DNA from: Selaginella moellendorffii
Taxonomy: Eukaryota; Streptophyta; Lycopodiopsida; Selaginellales; Selaginellaceae
Length of the DNA stretch: 64,000 bases
Direction of reading: 5' to 3'
Assembly: GCF_000143415.4 (NCBI RefSeq)
Contig: NW_003314272.1
Span: 2,381,728 to 2,445,727 of the forward strand
A model generated the notes under the pieces. That model saw only the letters and a program-made list of their open reading frames with translations, was not told the DNA's origin and searched no databases. Made by a program: the position numbers and the translations under genes. Shown here one piece after another: positions 22,085-33,419 of this stretch. Within the stretch, counting starts at the first letter, position 1. Every line of letters begins with the position of its first letter.

Positions 22085-23597
22085 TATCAGTCCAGAACTC
22101 TCTAAGCTAACACAATATAGTGACTTGTATAAACTAGATATAGATATTTAAAACCCTTTTATGGAATGGTGTGTAGAATAACATATAGTAGTGAGTAAAG
22201 TTAAATTGAAGGACCATTTACGTTCATGTTGGATTAAGGTCTATAGTGGTTTATTATGGCCTTGGAGAATGCATAAGGGAGGATGATGAAGACTAGAGCT
22301 CAAGACTTTATCTATATTGTAGATATTGTCAACTTGAGAGAACTCTAAAAGTAGTGTCAAACAGAATAAATTACCAAACTGAGGGTAATATAATTGATAT
22401 TGAACTTTCTCCAAAACTTTGTGACATCCTAAGTGGTTGGACATGAGACTACCATGGAAAAAGTGTAACTACAAGTTGATATAAAACGTTGGTGCTATCA
22501 TTAATATAGCAAAAAAAATTATAATTGCCACAAGGCTTATTACCATCTAAAATATTCCACAATCAACATATCCATTGCTTGTCCTTTTGAGCAGTCATGA
22601 CTTGGTAAAACATTCTCTAGTAATAGAGGGGGTAAACCATCCATATGAAGGCATAACATGTGCTATCTTTCTATATTTATAGAGAGTATATTCACTGCTA
22701 TTAACTATAGTGGGAATTGAATTTGGAAACCTTTGCTTATAGGATTTTATTTAAGACCTATTATGCACATAGATGGATCTTAAGAACTTTGTGTTTAGAA
22801 TGTTCAACACAAATCGATCTTTTTCTTATCATTACTTTAATATTTTATTAATAGGTTTGTCATCTTCCCTTCTTTCCATAATGAGCTTTTGACAATTTAA
22901 AAACTCTAATGTTAATGGCTTTCTCAGATCTTCTTCTTTAGCTCCAGCTAAATTTCAAAACTTTATGAAAGTTATATCAAGTGTTCAAGCAATCTAATAT
23001 AGCACACCACTCATTGTTCTAGCAAATTATTTATAATAACTTCTTGGTTTTAAGCCAAAAATTAATATGACAGAAAACTTTGATGGCATAAAGTTTGAGT
23101 TCTATATATTCCTCATAAGTTAGGCTTTAAATTGTTATATAGCCTCCTTACCAATATTCCACTCCAACTTTTTATATATAACTGATTGATCTATTATTAT
23201 TGGGATACCCTTTTCTTGGTTCTCCACCTTTTTGAGAAAAGTAGACATGAATCACAAGAATATTTTAAAAATATTCTATAACTTGTGGGATTTAAAGCTG
23301 GAACACCTTAAAGGTTGGGAGGTTAGCCTAGGTTTGCTCCTTGTTTGTTTCATTGGTATCAAATTAGCACATTCTTTTGGGGATTGTAAAGGAGTGGGAT
23401 ATAGATCTTGATGAAGAGTATAACATTAGTGATAATGGCTATGACAAAGGGAAAAAATCTCTTAATAATGTTGATACATGGTAAGGATGCTAAATTATTG
23501 AGGTTCAAAGCAACATAAAAGAAGCTAAAGATTTTGTCAATCTCATTAAAGATTTTCTACTTTGCCTAGACCCTCAAGGGTTGAATCAATATCATGT
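22085..23597. other. A+T-rich intergenic DNA upstream of the PPR gene
   Basis: No gene or recognisable mobile element is seen. Open frames are short and without familiar motifs. Confidence 0.5.
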
Positions 23598-23803
23598 TGT
23601 AAGCAACCAAAGGGAACGACTCGAGAGACGGTCCATGGGGTTCAAATATAGAGGGAAAGGGCCCATGAACAAGAGTGCACCCCCTTTTCCAATCGGTTAA
23701 GGGTCTTGGGATAGTTGGAGTTAAGCGTCCTTGGGTTTGAATAGTACTGGGCTGGGTGACCTCCCGGGAAGTCCAAACTCAGGAACTTACATTTGGTATC
23801 AGA
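23598..23803 (+). mobile_element. TRIM-like LTR with primer-binding site
   Basis: The 194-bp LTR (23598-23791) starts TGTAAGCAACCAAAGGG and ends AGGAACTTACA. Two bases later TGGTATCAGA (23794-23803) matches the initiator tRNA-Met PBS. It contains a run of GGGAAAGGGCC and CCCCCTTTTCCAATCGG. No coding region or matching 3' LTR follows within reach, so this is one end of a miniature LTR element. Confidence 0.75.
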
Positions 23804-26224
23804 AGTTATTACCAGATATTTATGATAGATAAAAGGTTGATTCTTGGTTGGAATTGTGAGAAAGTTGTTAGTCTCACAACCTTATAAGGATAAGGTGAAT
23901 ATTGATTTTTTTGTTACGAATCTTATAGGCTATGATTCTTTGTGGTAGAATAACTACATCAAAATTAATTCATAGTAGACTTTCTAAAATGATTTAATGA
24001 AGGTTTTCCTCACTTTATTTTGAAAAAGTTAATGAACCAGTTGCTAGAGATGAGGATGGTCCAAAGTTGAATTGAGCTTAATTCAACATAAGTCAACTCA
24101 AGTCAACACAGTCAACTAAAAGTCTTACATAGGAAATCTAAATTGAACAAATGAAGGTTCTAGCAAACTTTAAAATATTTAAATACATAAATATCTGAGT
24201 TAAAAGTTTCTATAAGATTGAATTGTTTAAAAAAGACAAAGTTCACGAGAACCTATCTTTTATAAAACTGTATTATTTTATTTTGACTACTGATTTGACT
24301 ACTTAATATTTTAAATACTTTTATAGTTGTAGATACTATTCCTTCATTCAAAAGATTTTTTATGGTTCTTAAGAAGATGGGAAGCAAGGAAAATATAAAA
24401 TCTATGAATAAGAGTTATAGTGCCAAGGAATGTGAAAATGCTAATTTATTTTCACTGCCACAATCTCTATATTATACTCCTGGTCCTTATTACCTATCTA
24501 GGAATGTAAAGACCATTATCACGATTCATAAAAATGCTCTTGTTACTTCTGAAACAACAGTCTAGAACAAGAAAAATGAAGAAATGAACAGCATGGCAGA
24601 AAGTACCAAAAAACTACTCTATAAAACTTTCTATAACATTTGTAATTTACATATTAATTCATATTAAAAATTGTGTTGCCTGCCTATATTGCAATCCTCT
24701 TATATGATAAGACCATGGTATATTTTTGTAGTGAATCCTCATTAAAAGTTTTCGGGAGTTGTTTGTGAATAATAATAAAAGAATAGAAATCTTTTGAAAG
24801 ACTCAAAAGTAATATTACATCAAAGAATCAACTTTATCTACATTTCCAAGACTAAAAAGCAATTTCACACAAGAGAATGGTAGTATGCCAATATGCTCTG
24901 CCACTATAATATGGTTTATATTTCTTTGCAGTCTATTTCCCTATACATTTGGCATGTGTAGAAAAGAATATATGTGTAGTAAAGTAAGATTTCATCATGA
25001 TGATAGAGCATGTGCATACATGATAATCTAAAATTCTAGAAGCTCTTATATATACAAGTAAGCTATGATTATGAAGCCTTATTTCCAAGACTGACATTTA
25101 AAGAATCTAAGTATTGTCAATGTCATAATAAATAAACCTCATTCCCAAGACTAAAACTTAGTATATAAACTATTTAGAAAAGTTATAGTCATCTTAATTT
25201 TTTTGTTCTCCTTGAGCTCCTTGGAAGTTTGTATTGAAATGGTTCAAAGGAAAGTCACTCCTACTCGTATTTGGCCCCCCAGCATTTTATATCAATTTCC
25301 ACCTCTATCCCTAAGTTCTACCAACATTTCACTTTCACCTCTACATAATAATTCTTTTTCTATTGAGGGCTTTAGTAAAGTTGAATTAGAGTTCTTTATA
25401 TATAAAATTCTGAATCTTGCTACTAGAGAGGGATTGCCTCTAATGCTTCAAGAGCAATGCCACATGTTTTTGCAAGATCTTGCTCCGGACATGGCAGGAC
25501 TACTTGAAAGCACAAAATGCTATTACATTCAGTCTTTAATATGCTACTTTTTTTTGGACAAGACAAATGGCTCTATGGGTTTACAAACTTTTCTTGAGCA
25601 CTGTAGCAATTGCTTAATGATTGGTCTAAAAAATATGCATGTGTAAATGTATAATAGATTCAAGAATGAGTTACGAACACATACCTACTATCACTTTATG
25701 GTGAGGAACAACATCCCCTTAAGAAACACTAGTGAAAAATATGAGGCTTTTAGGCCACCCTATAGTGGAATGTAAGGTCTAAAATTACTTTATTATACTA
25801 TAGTATTGTCACTATTAAAAGAAAAAGTACAATAAAATGATATTAGTTGTAGGTAACATACTTTGTTTTAAAAGGTGCTATCATACAATTGTTTACAAAA
25901 TGTTGGAGGAGATGGCAACACACAAGTGCTACAAAGTGATGGTGACAGGTGAGAATGATAATTTGCAATTATAATATCTAACATTGATACTGACATCTGA
26001 CATATAACAAATTTTTCATTTTATGTAAGGATGCAATTAACTTTCTTCTACCTCATCATCAACATATTGATTTCTTTTATGTTTCCTCCTATATTGGTAT
26101 TGTGGCAAAGATTCACCTTGTATATATTCAGCTATGGCTTCTGCATAGTTAAAGAGATTTCCAAAGCCTCCAATTCTAGAAACTTCAGATGACTGTGATC
26201 TATAAAATAGAATTAAATATTTAT
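23804..26224. other. A+T-rich DNA with one unassigned open frame
   Basis: The only sizeable open frame is 25203-25646 (+). Its translation has a serine/proline-rich N-terminal third and a helical C-terminal half (MLQEQCHMFLQDLAPDM). I do not recognise it and it lacks supporting context. The remainder holds no feature I can support. Confidence 0.4.
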
Positions 26225-27095
26225 TGAAATTTTAATAAACATAATTTACCCTTGAGGTTGGAGGCAACTCACGAGATCCTCTGAGCCGGTGTTTGAAGAA
26301 ATGATGTTCTTCAATAGCAAACATTGACCTATCAAAGTCACATGCTGCCTCCACTATAAAATCGCTATTTGTTGTGCAATCAATCATAACACCATCTGGT
26401 GGGCAATAGAGCTCAAGCAAGACTTGCATCATCGATGGAGTTCAAAATCAATACCTTGGAAATGTGTTGTGGATTTGCTCATCCACAAGATTGAGTATGA
26501 TGTTAGTGGAATTGTCGTACCTAGGCAAAACACGTGCTTACATTTGCTATCACGAAACCCATCATGTGTGTTTTTACAGAAGGTATAATAGGTCCACATC
26601 ATAACCTAGAAAATAAAAATGTTTAGAAATTAGATAAAAATATAAAATACATAATCACATTTTCAAGCTTCCCTTGGACACCCCTCAAATCAATGCCAAT
26701 AGGATCTATGATGCACCCAAAAGAGAATGACTTGAAATGAACTTCTACTGCACATGTCATAAGTTTATACATCCAGTTGGGGTTGTTTGGTATGATGAAG
26801 ATGATATGGTCAACTTTGAGCATAAGTGTTTCAAACAAGAAGAATGCATCGCGCATGTGGTCAAATGTGAGAAAGTTCCAATCCTCAACTTTCCCATTAA
26901 TATCTGAGAGACCATTTGGAAAGTTGAAGAGAATGAAGTCTGCAACTGGGAGCAAGAGCTTTTGTATCTTTCAGCACCAACGGTTGAACTAGCGCTGATA
27001 TCTATGTTGATATCGTCTTCCGTAAAAGATGTTAACAATCTAATGTAGGAGCCAATAAAGATACCCACAATGCCTTGTTGTGTTATTGGGGACAT
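26225..27095 (-). pseudogene. Relic of an unknown gene with a methyltransferase-like pattern
   Basis: Minus-strand pieces line up as exons: about 27095-26950 (MSPITQQGIVGIFIGSYIRL...), 26950-26660 (LLPVADFILFNFPNGLSD, then VDHIIFIIPNNPNWMYKL), about 26600-26450 after an AT-rich gap ending TTTTCTAG (VMMWTYYTFCKNTHDGFRD), and 26432-26235 (CPPDGVMIDCTTNSDFIVEA then RSMFAIEEHHFF). The last block has the layout of motif I of amino-DNA methyltransferases (glycine-rich turn after an Asp, followed by an alanine-rich helix and a late I-E). The FNFPNG block could stand for the D/N-P-P-Y/F catalytic motif, but key residues do not match, so activity is unlikely. Exon joints are inferred and the assignment is tentative. 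Confidence 0.35.
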
Positions 27096-27217
27096 AGGAC
27101 AGACCTACAAAAGAGCTAAGTGAATGAAAAAAATAATAAATAATATAATACTGTCATATGGCATGTTGTTGATGAGAGTTCCTCCAACTCCTCTTCACGA
27201 GCATCTCATCAAGCTGG

Positions 27218-28071
27218 TGTGAGACACAAAATCCCTAGGCCCCAAAGTGGAGCCGAAAGGGTGCCATGTGGGAGTGGCCGAAGTGAAAGCCAAACGAGTG
27301 TAACACATTTGGACTAAAAGCTCAAACTTGAAAAGTTGAGAGCAGGAGTGGAGTTCAACAAAGTGCTCGAGGAATGAGCATGAAGCAAGCAATAAACGAG
27401 GCTCTAAAAAGGGACCCAAAAGGACCAACACATAACATGTGAAAGTGTTCGAGATGGAGTTCGAGATAGACCCGAGAAGGACCTGAGATGGAGTCCGAGA
27501 TAGACCCGAGATGGAGTCTGAGATGGACTTGAGATGGAGTCCGAGATGGACCCGAGATGGAGTCCAGGATGGACCCAAGATAGAGTCCGAGATGGAGTCC
27601 GAGATGGAATCCGAGATGGAGTCCGAAGTCAAGATCGAGACCGAGACCGAGACCAAGACCGAGACTGGGACCGAGACTGAGCCCGAGGCCGAGGCCGAAA
27701 CCGAGCCCGAGTCCGAGTCCGAGTCTGAGTCCGAGTCCGAGTTCAAGTCTGAGGGGGTGAAAGGCCAAAGCGTTCGTCTCCCAGACCCTAGGGGGTTTGG
27801 TGAGCTCCAAAAGTATAGTGGGGGAAGGACTCCAATGGAGCCAGTTTGGCAAGCTAGAGTGAATATGGACCGACAAGCAAGGTAGCTTGGTGAAGTGTTC
27901 AGGAGACGGCTCTAGTTCCCCCGGGGGATCGAATGGTCGATACTCCCAGTCCAAGTGTGGGTGGCACTACCTACTTGGATACCTGGCGTGGCTCAATGGG
28001 ACCTCGCTCTAAGCCCGTGGCTAGAGCACCCAAAGATGGAAGGCGGGGAGAGTACCCATGAGGCCCGCGTT
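27218..28071 (+). mobile_element. 5' part of a LARD-family LTR, truncated
   Basis: It begins TGTGAGACACAAAATCCC and follows the 6682 LTR through the minisatellite (27440-27750), the GGGGGTGAAAGGCCAAAGCG block and the CCCCCGGGGGATCGA region. It breaks off near 28071 exactly where the TRIM-like element starts. The LTR was therefore either interrupted by, or recombined with, the TRIM copy. Confidence 0.8.
27440..27750 (+). repeat. Minisatellite of the LARD LTR, third copy
   Basis: GAGATGGAGTCC-type 12-bp units are followed by GACCGA and GAGTCC 6-bp units, the same order as in 6912-7480 but about half the length. The family therefore varies in repeat number between copies. Confidence 0.9.
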
Positions 28072-28265
28072 TGATACCAAATATAAGCTCTTGAATTTGG
28101 ACTTTCCAGCCCAGTACTATTCAAACCCAAAGACACTTAAACCCCAAATATCCCAAAACCCTTAACTGATTGGAAAAGGGGGTGCACTCTTGTTCATAGG
28201 CCTTTTCCCTTTATATTTAAACCCCAACAGATTGTCTCTCAAGTCATTCTTTTTGGTTGCTTACA
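28072..28265 (-). mobile_element. TRIM-like LTR with primer-binding site, minus orientation
   Basis: The LTR occupies 28082-28265 (plus strand TATAAGCTC to GGTTGCTTACA). The minus strand carries TGGTATCA at 28072-28079 as primer-binding site. It is similar to the 23598 copy and also lacks a partner LTR. Confidence 0.7.
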
Positions 28266-29498
28266 ACTTCCTTGTGTTATGATACTTGCCATTAGTCCCT
28301 TTTGTGTCCCTTTTTAGAGACTTGATTATTGATTGTTTTGTGCTTGTGTCAAGACAAATACCATATGTTAGTCCCTTGCCATATGTTAGTCCCTCTTATA
28401 TCCCTTTTTAAAGACTCATTTATTGATTGATTTGTGCTCATGTTATGATATTTACCATATGTCAATCTCTCTTGTATCCTTTATTAATTTCTTTATTGAA
28501 ATATATGTATACATTACCCCATGTCCCATAGGGACTAAAACAATATCAAAAGTGCACTCTCACAAGGTGAAACTAATGCCACTCTTAAGTAGTCTGCCCT
28601 TCCTAGGTGTCTCTACCACAAAACTTGGGGCTAGCTGCTATGCTTCATAACACATGAAACCCACTAGTGAGCACTCCACCACCAACATGCCTCTAATGCC
28701 AAAACGATGTCTAATCACAATGTAACTCTAGCTTGTAGATCATTTATAATGTGTGAATTTCTTCCAACTCATGGTCAAAGTGTGCTACCCTACCTCCTAC
28801 ATAAGATAAATGCACTAGCCCATCTTCAAAAGAGTCTTACTCCTACTATAGGAACTAAAAAATTTATATAAACCTCTATTAGAACAAGTGCTCTTATAGA
28901 TCTGTCATTTGAAAAGAAAGATATGGATCTATTATATGTACAACATTGAATCACCTTTGTTGGCCACTAGCCTCAATCATGGTAGCAATCCCTACCACCA
29001 AATCCAAAAATCCTCCCTTCTTAATCATCCTCAAAGCAAAACACTATATATAATCTTCCAAAAAGACTCTAAAAAGCTAAAAAAAAATTCAAGTCCCAAC
29101 CTCCAAGTCACCCTTATAATAACATCTAGCTCCACCAATCCTTGATTGTTATTGTCTCCATCACAAGATAAACAAAATTGCATAAATCTTGGCAAAGAGC
29201 TCCATTTTTAAAGTTTTCGCAACTATCCATCTATCACCAAGATAACTTAAGAGCCTCCTAAGACTACAGCAATCCACCATTGCCAACCCTAGAAGTCTTA
29301 GTTGGCAAGGGAACCCTAGCCCTAAAGTAGGGGAATCCTAACCGCTAAGAATTGCTGCATAAGAACCCTAATTTTAGAGCGTGAGCTCCAAATCTCCTAG
29401 ACTTTGGATCTAAATGAGGTGCTGCTACTAGGAGTGCTTCTCACCACTGCCTAGATGCCAACTATAAAGTCAAGTCAAGAAAAAGAGCAAAAACCAAA
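28266..29498. other. Intergenic DNA with an imperfect tandem duplication
   Basis: Between about 28276 and 28475 a segment containing CCATATGT(T/C)A(G/A)TC and TATTGATTG(A/T)TTTGTGCT is repeated two to three times. Beyond that I see no gene. Confidence 0.45.
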
Positions 29499-30117
29499 TT
29501 ATAGGAGCGAAAAGAGGATTGCAATTTTCTTAAACAAATTGTTTATTGTCTTCAATTCATAATACTTATGCCCTTTCTTGTTTTTGAATGCACGAATGAC
29601 AATTCCATTGTTAGGCTGCAAGCAAAAGGACTTTGGCTTATCATCACAATCACTGTATGTTTGAGGTTCCACCCTAATCTTGAGAGATCTTTCACAACCT
29701 TTTTCCCTCCAACTTCCTTGGTCAAGCACAAATCTTTATAAAGATGATGGCAAAGAGATTCCTAGCTAGGTTAAGCTTGTCCAAAATCTTGTTTGCATAT
29801 GGCTTTATTACTCGAGTAAAACCCATAATCTTGTATATCTTACTCATCTCTTTTAGAAAGTCATCTACACCCAGCCTCTTTGCCACAAGGTAGTGCTCTA
29901 GTGGAATAATTTTCCCATTGAAGAACTTGAGGGATATTGCAATTTTGTGGGCATGGATTAGTGTCTCATTCATGTCCAACACAAGCGTGGGTTTCTTCTC
30001 TAAATTTGGTGGTAGCAGCAAAGAATCATCTGACAACGTCACCTTTTTGTTCTTCTCTTTGGTGGTAATGTCAAGCATCACAAAACTCCACTCCCCATAC
30101 TCCCACGGCCTCTTCAT
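29499..30117 (-). pseudogene. FCP1/SCP-type phosphatase relic
   Basis: The frame at 29722-30117 contains KKPTLVLDMNETLIHAHK, corresponding to the catalytic DxDx(T/V) loop of FCP1-homology (CTD/SCP-like, HAD superfamily) phosphatases, and then DDFLKEMSKIYKIMGFTRV and YANKILDKLN, matching the segment that follows in the family. The second catalytic aspartate is replaced by asparagine (DMNET instead of DLDET). After a frameshift, 29499-29729 continues with DDKPKSFCLQPNNGIVIRAF, matching the family's second acidic motif region. The missing acid and broken frame indicate a pseudogene. Confidence 0.6.
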
Positions 30118-30236
30118 AGCTATGAAGAAAGATAGAAAGAATGTGAGCCCTAACTTAATAGTAATAAATCTTTATAAATCAAGTTAATACACTTCCATAA
30201 TTCTAGCCAAGCAGTACATAAAAATTTGACTGTAAC

Positions 30237-30512
30237 GCCAAGAGTCTTTGAGTAACTTGAGCTCCACACTCAGGATCCTTGTGGATCTGCTAGCAAGCAG
30301 CCAATAGCAAGACCCAAGCAACACTCTCGGAATGGATGAGCTCCTTAGCCTTGTCTAGTTCTTCGGCCCTTGCAAACGCATTAACAAGTCTATAGTAGTG
30401 TTCTCCCATGGGCTCGACTCCATAGTCTTGAATCATCAACTAGAAGTAGTCCCAAGAGATCTTCACCACACTCAAGTGGTAGCACGCTGCAATTATAACC
30501 ATCGCACTTTAG
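30237..30512 (-). pseudogene. PPR protein C-terminal (E-motif) fragment
   Basis: Minus-strand translation across two in-frame stops reads GVEPMGEHYYRLVNAFARAE, then ELDKAKELIHS, then VAWVLLLAAC, then a stop, then IHKDPECGAQVTQRLLAL. This is the S2/E-motif part of a PLS-class PPR protein. The first stop (TAG) lies after ISWDYF and the second (TAG) after AAC. No complete gene surrounds it. Confidence 0.55.
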
Positions 30513-31048
30513 AATCTTAGTATAGACTTCTCATGTCAATTTCCTAAGTGTTTTTGACACCTTCTATTGCATATGTGGTGCAAACTCTACTTTCCCATCC
30601 TAAAGAGTTTTTATTGGAAAACACCATTGCCCTTTCTTTCATTTCATGTTGTCCATAGCTCTATCATTTGGTTCATTATTGCTTCATTTCTTGAAGCTTT
30701 CACCTTTTTTCAAATTGGAGCTTTTAAGAATTTTATCCTTATAAATTTAGTATCTGTTAACATCCATCATATAATGGTTTATCACTTACCTTATCATTTT
30801 GGATTCCCTCTTAAAATTACTAAAATTCATTTTTGGCCATTAATCTCTTGCTTTTATCCTTTAATTTTTGCATTAGGCATTATAAGATTGCTACCTTTAT
30901 CCTTGGGGTATTCATTTTTGTTCCATAACAAAGGCTTTATTTTACTAAGCCCCAAATGTATTCACCCCTAATAAGTTTCATTAGCATTTTATGTTATAGA
31001 CATTATTTATAGCCTAATTTTGCAATCTTCCTATATATCCATCTTTAG
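30513..31048. other. A+T-rich intergenic DNA
   Basis: No gene is seen. An open frame at 30567-30971 is phenylalanine/isoleucine-rich and probably compositional. Confidence 0.4.
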
Positions 31049-31053
31049 AGACT

Positions 31054-32163
31054 TGTAAGCCACAAATTTTTCCTTTCCAATTTGCCAGCTTACCTCATCT
31101 ATCCGACCAACTCTGCCTTGGCTTGTGCTAAGTTCCCTCGCCAAGATTCTCGCCTATGGTACCAGCTCCTACTTAGTCCTACTTGGTTTCAGCTACTCAT
31201 TGCACGAGCAATGGAGTGTTAGCCATCCATCTACGGATTCCCAAATCTCTCCGTATCCCCCTCCCTGGGTTAGACTTGACTTAAGGTTCGGCTACACTCC
31301 CCGCAGGCACAAGCAGCCAAGCACACCAAGCCTCCAGATTCCTAACACCCCTTGGTACTACAAGACTTGATCATGGAACCCTCTAAATCCCAAGCCTTGG
31401 GTGCAACACTTGCTTCGGGACGTCGGGGCGAAACACCATGGCCTAACGGCCCGGTATGGTACCTCTACCCCCCCACTTCCATCCTGAAGGGAAGGCCCAA
31501 GCCCTAGGAAGGGCGAGGACCAATGAGCCACAAGGTACTCAAGTGGGGCACCACTCCACATGAGCTGGGAGCACCGCAATCGGTTTCCCTTTCGAGAGTG
31601 GGAGCTGCTCTTGAGCACTGCCCTGGGTGGCCCCTTCGGCACCACTCAAGCCCATGCTCACTCCCACCCAAGGCCCCTCGGCCCCAATCTCAACCTCAAG
31701 TCGGTTTGGAAGCCTTATTGGAGAGTTCCTTCAAGACTGGTTCCTGGACCTCACTATCCCTACTATATTTTTGGAACCCCCTGCAGCCCCCCGGGAGACA
31801 CACGCTTTGGGCTTTCACCCCTTAAGTTGTATTAGTATGTGGACTTAGTCTCAAAATCGATCTTGGAGTCGATCTCGGACCCGACTTCGGACTTGGTCTC
31901 GGACTCGATTTCGGACTCGATCTCGGACCCGATCTCGGACTCGACTTCGGACTCGACCTCGGACTCGGTCTCGGACTCTGTCTCGAACTCAGTCTCAAAC
32001 TCGGTCTCCGATTCGGTCTCGGGCTCGATCCCGGACACTCGGTCTCAGAGTCGGTCTTGGACTCGATCTTCGACTCGGTCCCATCCGATGAATTCTTTGT
32101 CATTTCAGTCATGCTTTCGGGGATCCTTTAGCCTACGACATCTCGGGGAGTCGGTTCCTTACA
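31054..32163 (-). repeat. 3' LTR of the chromovirus (1110 bp)
   Basis: The minus strand begins TGTAAGGAACCGACTCCCC and ends TTGTGGCTTACA. A 12-bp minisatellite (TCGGACTCGATC-type) occupies about 31846-32090, followed by the GGGTGAAAGCCCAAAGCG block and a TATAGTAGGG motif near 31770, both shared with the LARD LTR. Confidence 0.93.
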
Positions 32164-32177
32164 ACTCCACCACCCAT
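32164..32177 (-). other. Polypurine tract of the chromovirus
   Basis: The minus strand reads ATGGGTGGTGGAGT immediately before the 3' LTR. It differs by one base from the tract of the LARD-like element. Confidence 0.7.
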
Positions 32178-32242
32178 AGAAGAAATTCGATGCCCACATC
32201 AAACGTCTCTTTTTTATCCTACAACTTGTTGACCATGTCTCC

Positions 32243-32472
32243 GGGGGCATCCCCCCACTTAGCGGTGTGCCTAAGTTAGCCTCCCCGGCCAAGAGCCCAT
32301 GACAACGGAGTATAGGTGTCCCTATACTCCTCACCTCACCACGCCCTAGTATGGGGTCAGGACTTGAACCTAGCCTTGCTTTACTAGGGGGTTGGGACTT
32401 GAACCCAACCTCTGTAGAATATGTCTACAGATTCGACATCCCCGCAGGGAGTCGGGCGTAGTGCCCTACGCC
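32243..32472 (-). other. Hairpin array, chromovirus copy
   Basis: Perfect stems lie at 32455-32472 (GGCGTAG, 7 bp), 32411-32431 (TCTGTAG, 7 bp), 32390-32410 (GGTTGGG, 7 bp, loop TTCAAGT on the minus strand), 32344-32389 (outer CCCTAGTA, 8 bp), 32307-32330 (GGAGTATAGG, 10 bp, loop GACA on the minus strand), 32258-32275 (CTTAG, loop GCACACCG) and 32243-32256 (five G-C pairs, loop GATG). Order and loops agree with 10976-11353 while several stems differ by compensatory changes. It lies between the pol stop and the 3' LTR. Confidence 0.75.
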
Positions 32473-32949
32473 TGGTCGACCTAGCTAACCCATGCTAATT
32501 AGCTTATCTTTGGCGCGCCTTTGGGTCCCAACATATGCCACTTGCTCAACTTTGCAAATTGATATTTTTAATTGAACTTTGCATAAGTACATAGAATTCT
32601 GCCTTGCAAAAATTCCTTCACTAGATCTCGCGCGTTCACTAGGTTCTCCTCTGGTTCCCATGTTGCTTCGCAGTGTGGAAATCCTTTCCACTTCACATGG
32701 AACTCTCTCACCTCGCGTCCTTGTTGCTTACTCTTGCGCGCATTGAGGATGGCCTCGACTTCGTATTCCTCTTCCCCTTGGATAACCTCAGGTAAAGGTC
32801 TCACTTGGTCCTTGCGAAGCGGATCCTCAAAGTACGGCTTGAGTAAGTTCACGTGGAATATTGGGTGCATCTTCCCCATCTCTCGAGGAAGTCGGAGACG
32901 GTAAGCCACTTTATCGATTCGTGCCTCAATCTCGTAAGGCCCCGCGAAC

Positions 32950-33001
32950 CTACTTAAGGAACTCAAGATCAATTCATTTATAGAAATATATGCATCTTTA
33001 C
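32950..33001 (-). other. 52-bp intron-like insertion upstream of the chromodomain
   Basis: On the minus strand coding DNA ends ACCCAAAG, then GTAAAGATGC...CTTAAGTAG (52 bp), then GTTCGCGGGGCC. Removal joins the codons for KLTQ and RFAGPYEIEARI without a gap, matching the usual wording of this region in the family. The insertion contains stop codons and shifts the frame. Its length is equal to intron 2 of the gene at 48796-50500. Confidence 0.7.
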
Positions 33002-33419
33002 CTTTGGGTCAACTTTCAGCTAATCCCACTTGGTAGTCTGAGGTTCTTGGTGTTCAACCACACCTTCTCCCCAACTTGGAACTCTACATCCCAACGCTTC
33101 TGGTTCGCATATTTTGTTTGCCTTTGTTGAGCCCGTTCCAAGGAATCCCTCACTAAATTCCAAATGCTGAGTCTTTCCGCCGTGAATGCCTCCACTGCGG
33201 GTAACTCTCCATGATACTCGGCCACGCCGAGTTCCACAAGACCTTCAATAGCTCGCCCATTGATGACTTCCCATGGACTCACCCCGATACTCGAATGTGG
33301 TGAGTTGTTATAACACATTTCCGCAAGTCCCAAATGACTTACCCAATCGGTTTGATCTCCCGAGACATAGCATCGCAAATAATCCTCCAGCTGCCTATTC
33401 ACCCTTTCTGTTTGTCCGT

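Noticed and set aside
31822-32279. Asp/Ser- and Glu-rich repeat proteins on both strands
   Set aside because: Same kind of LTR minisatellite; the 38060-38451 frames are the matching copy in the other LTR.
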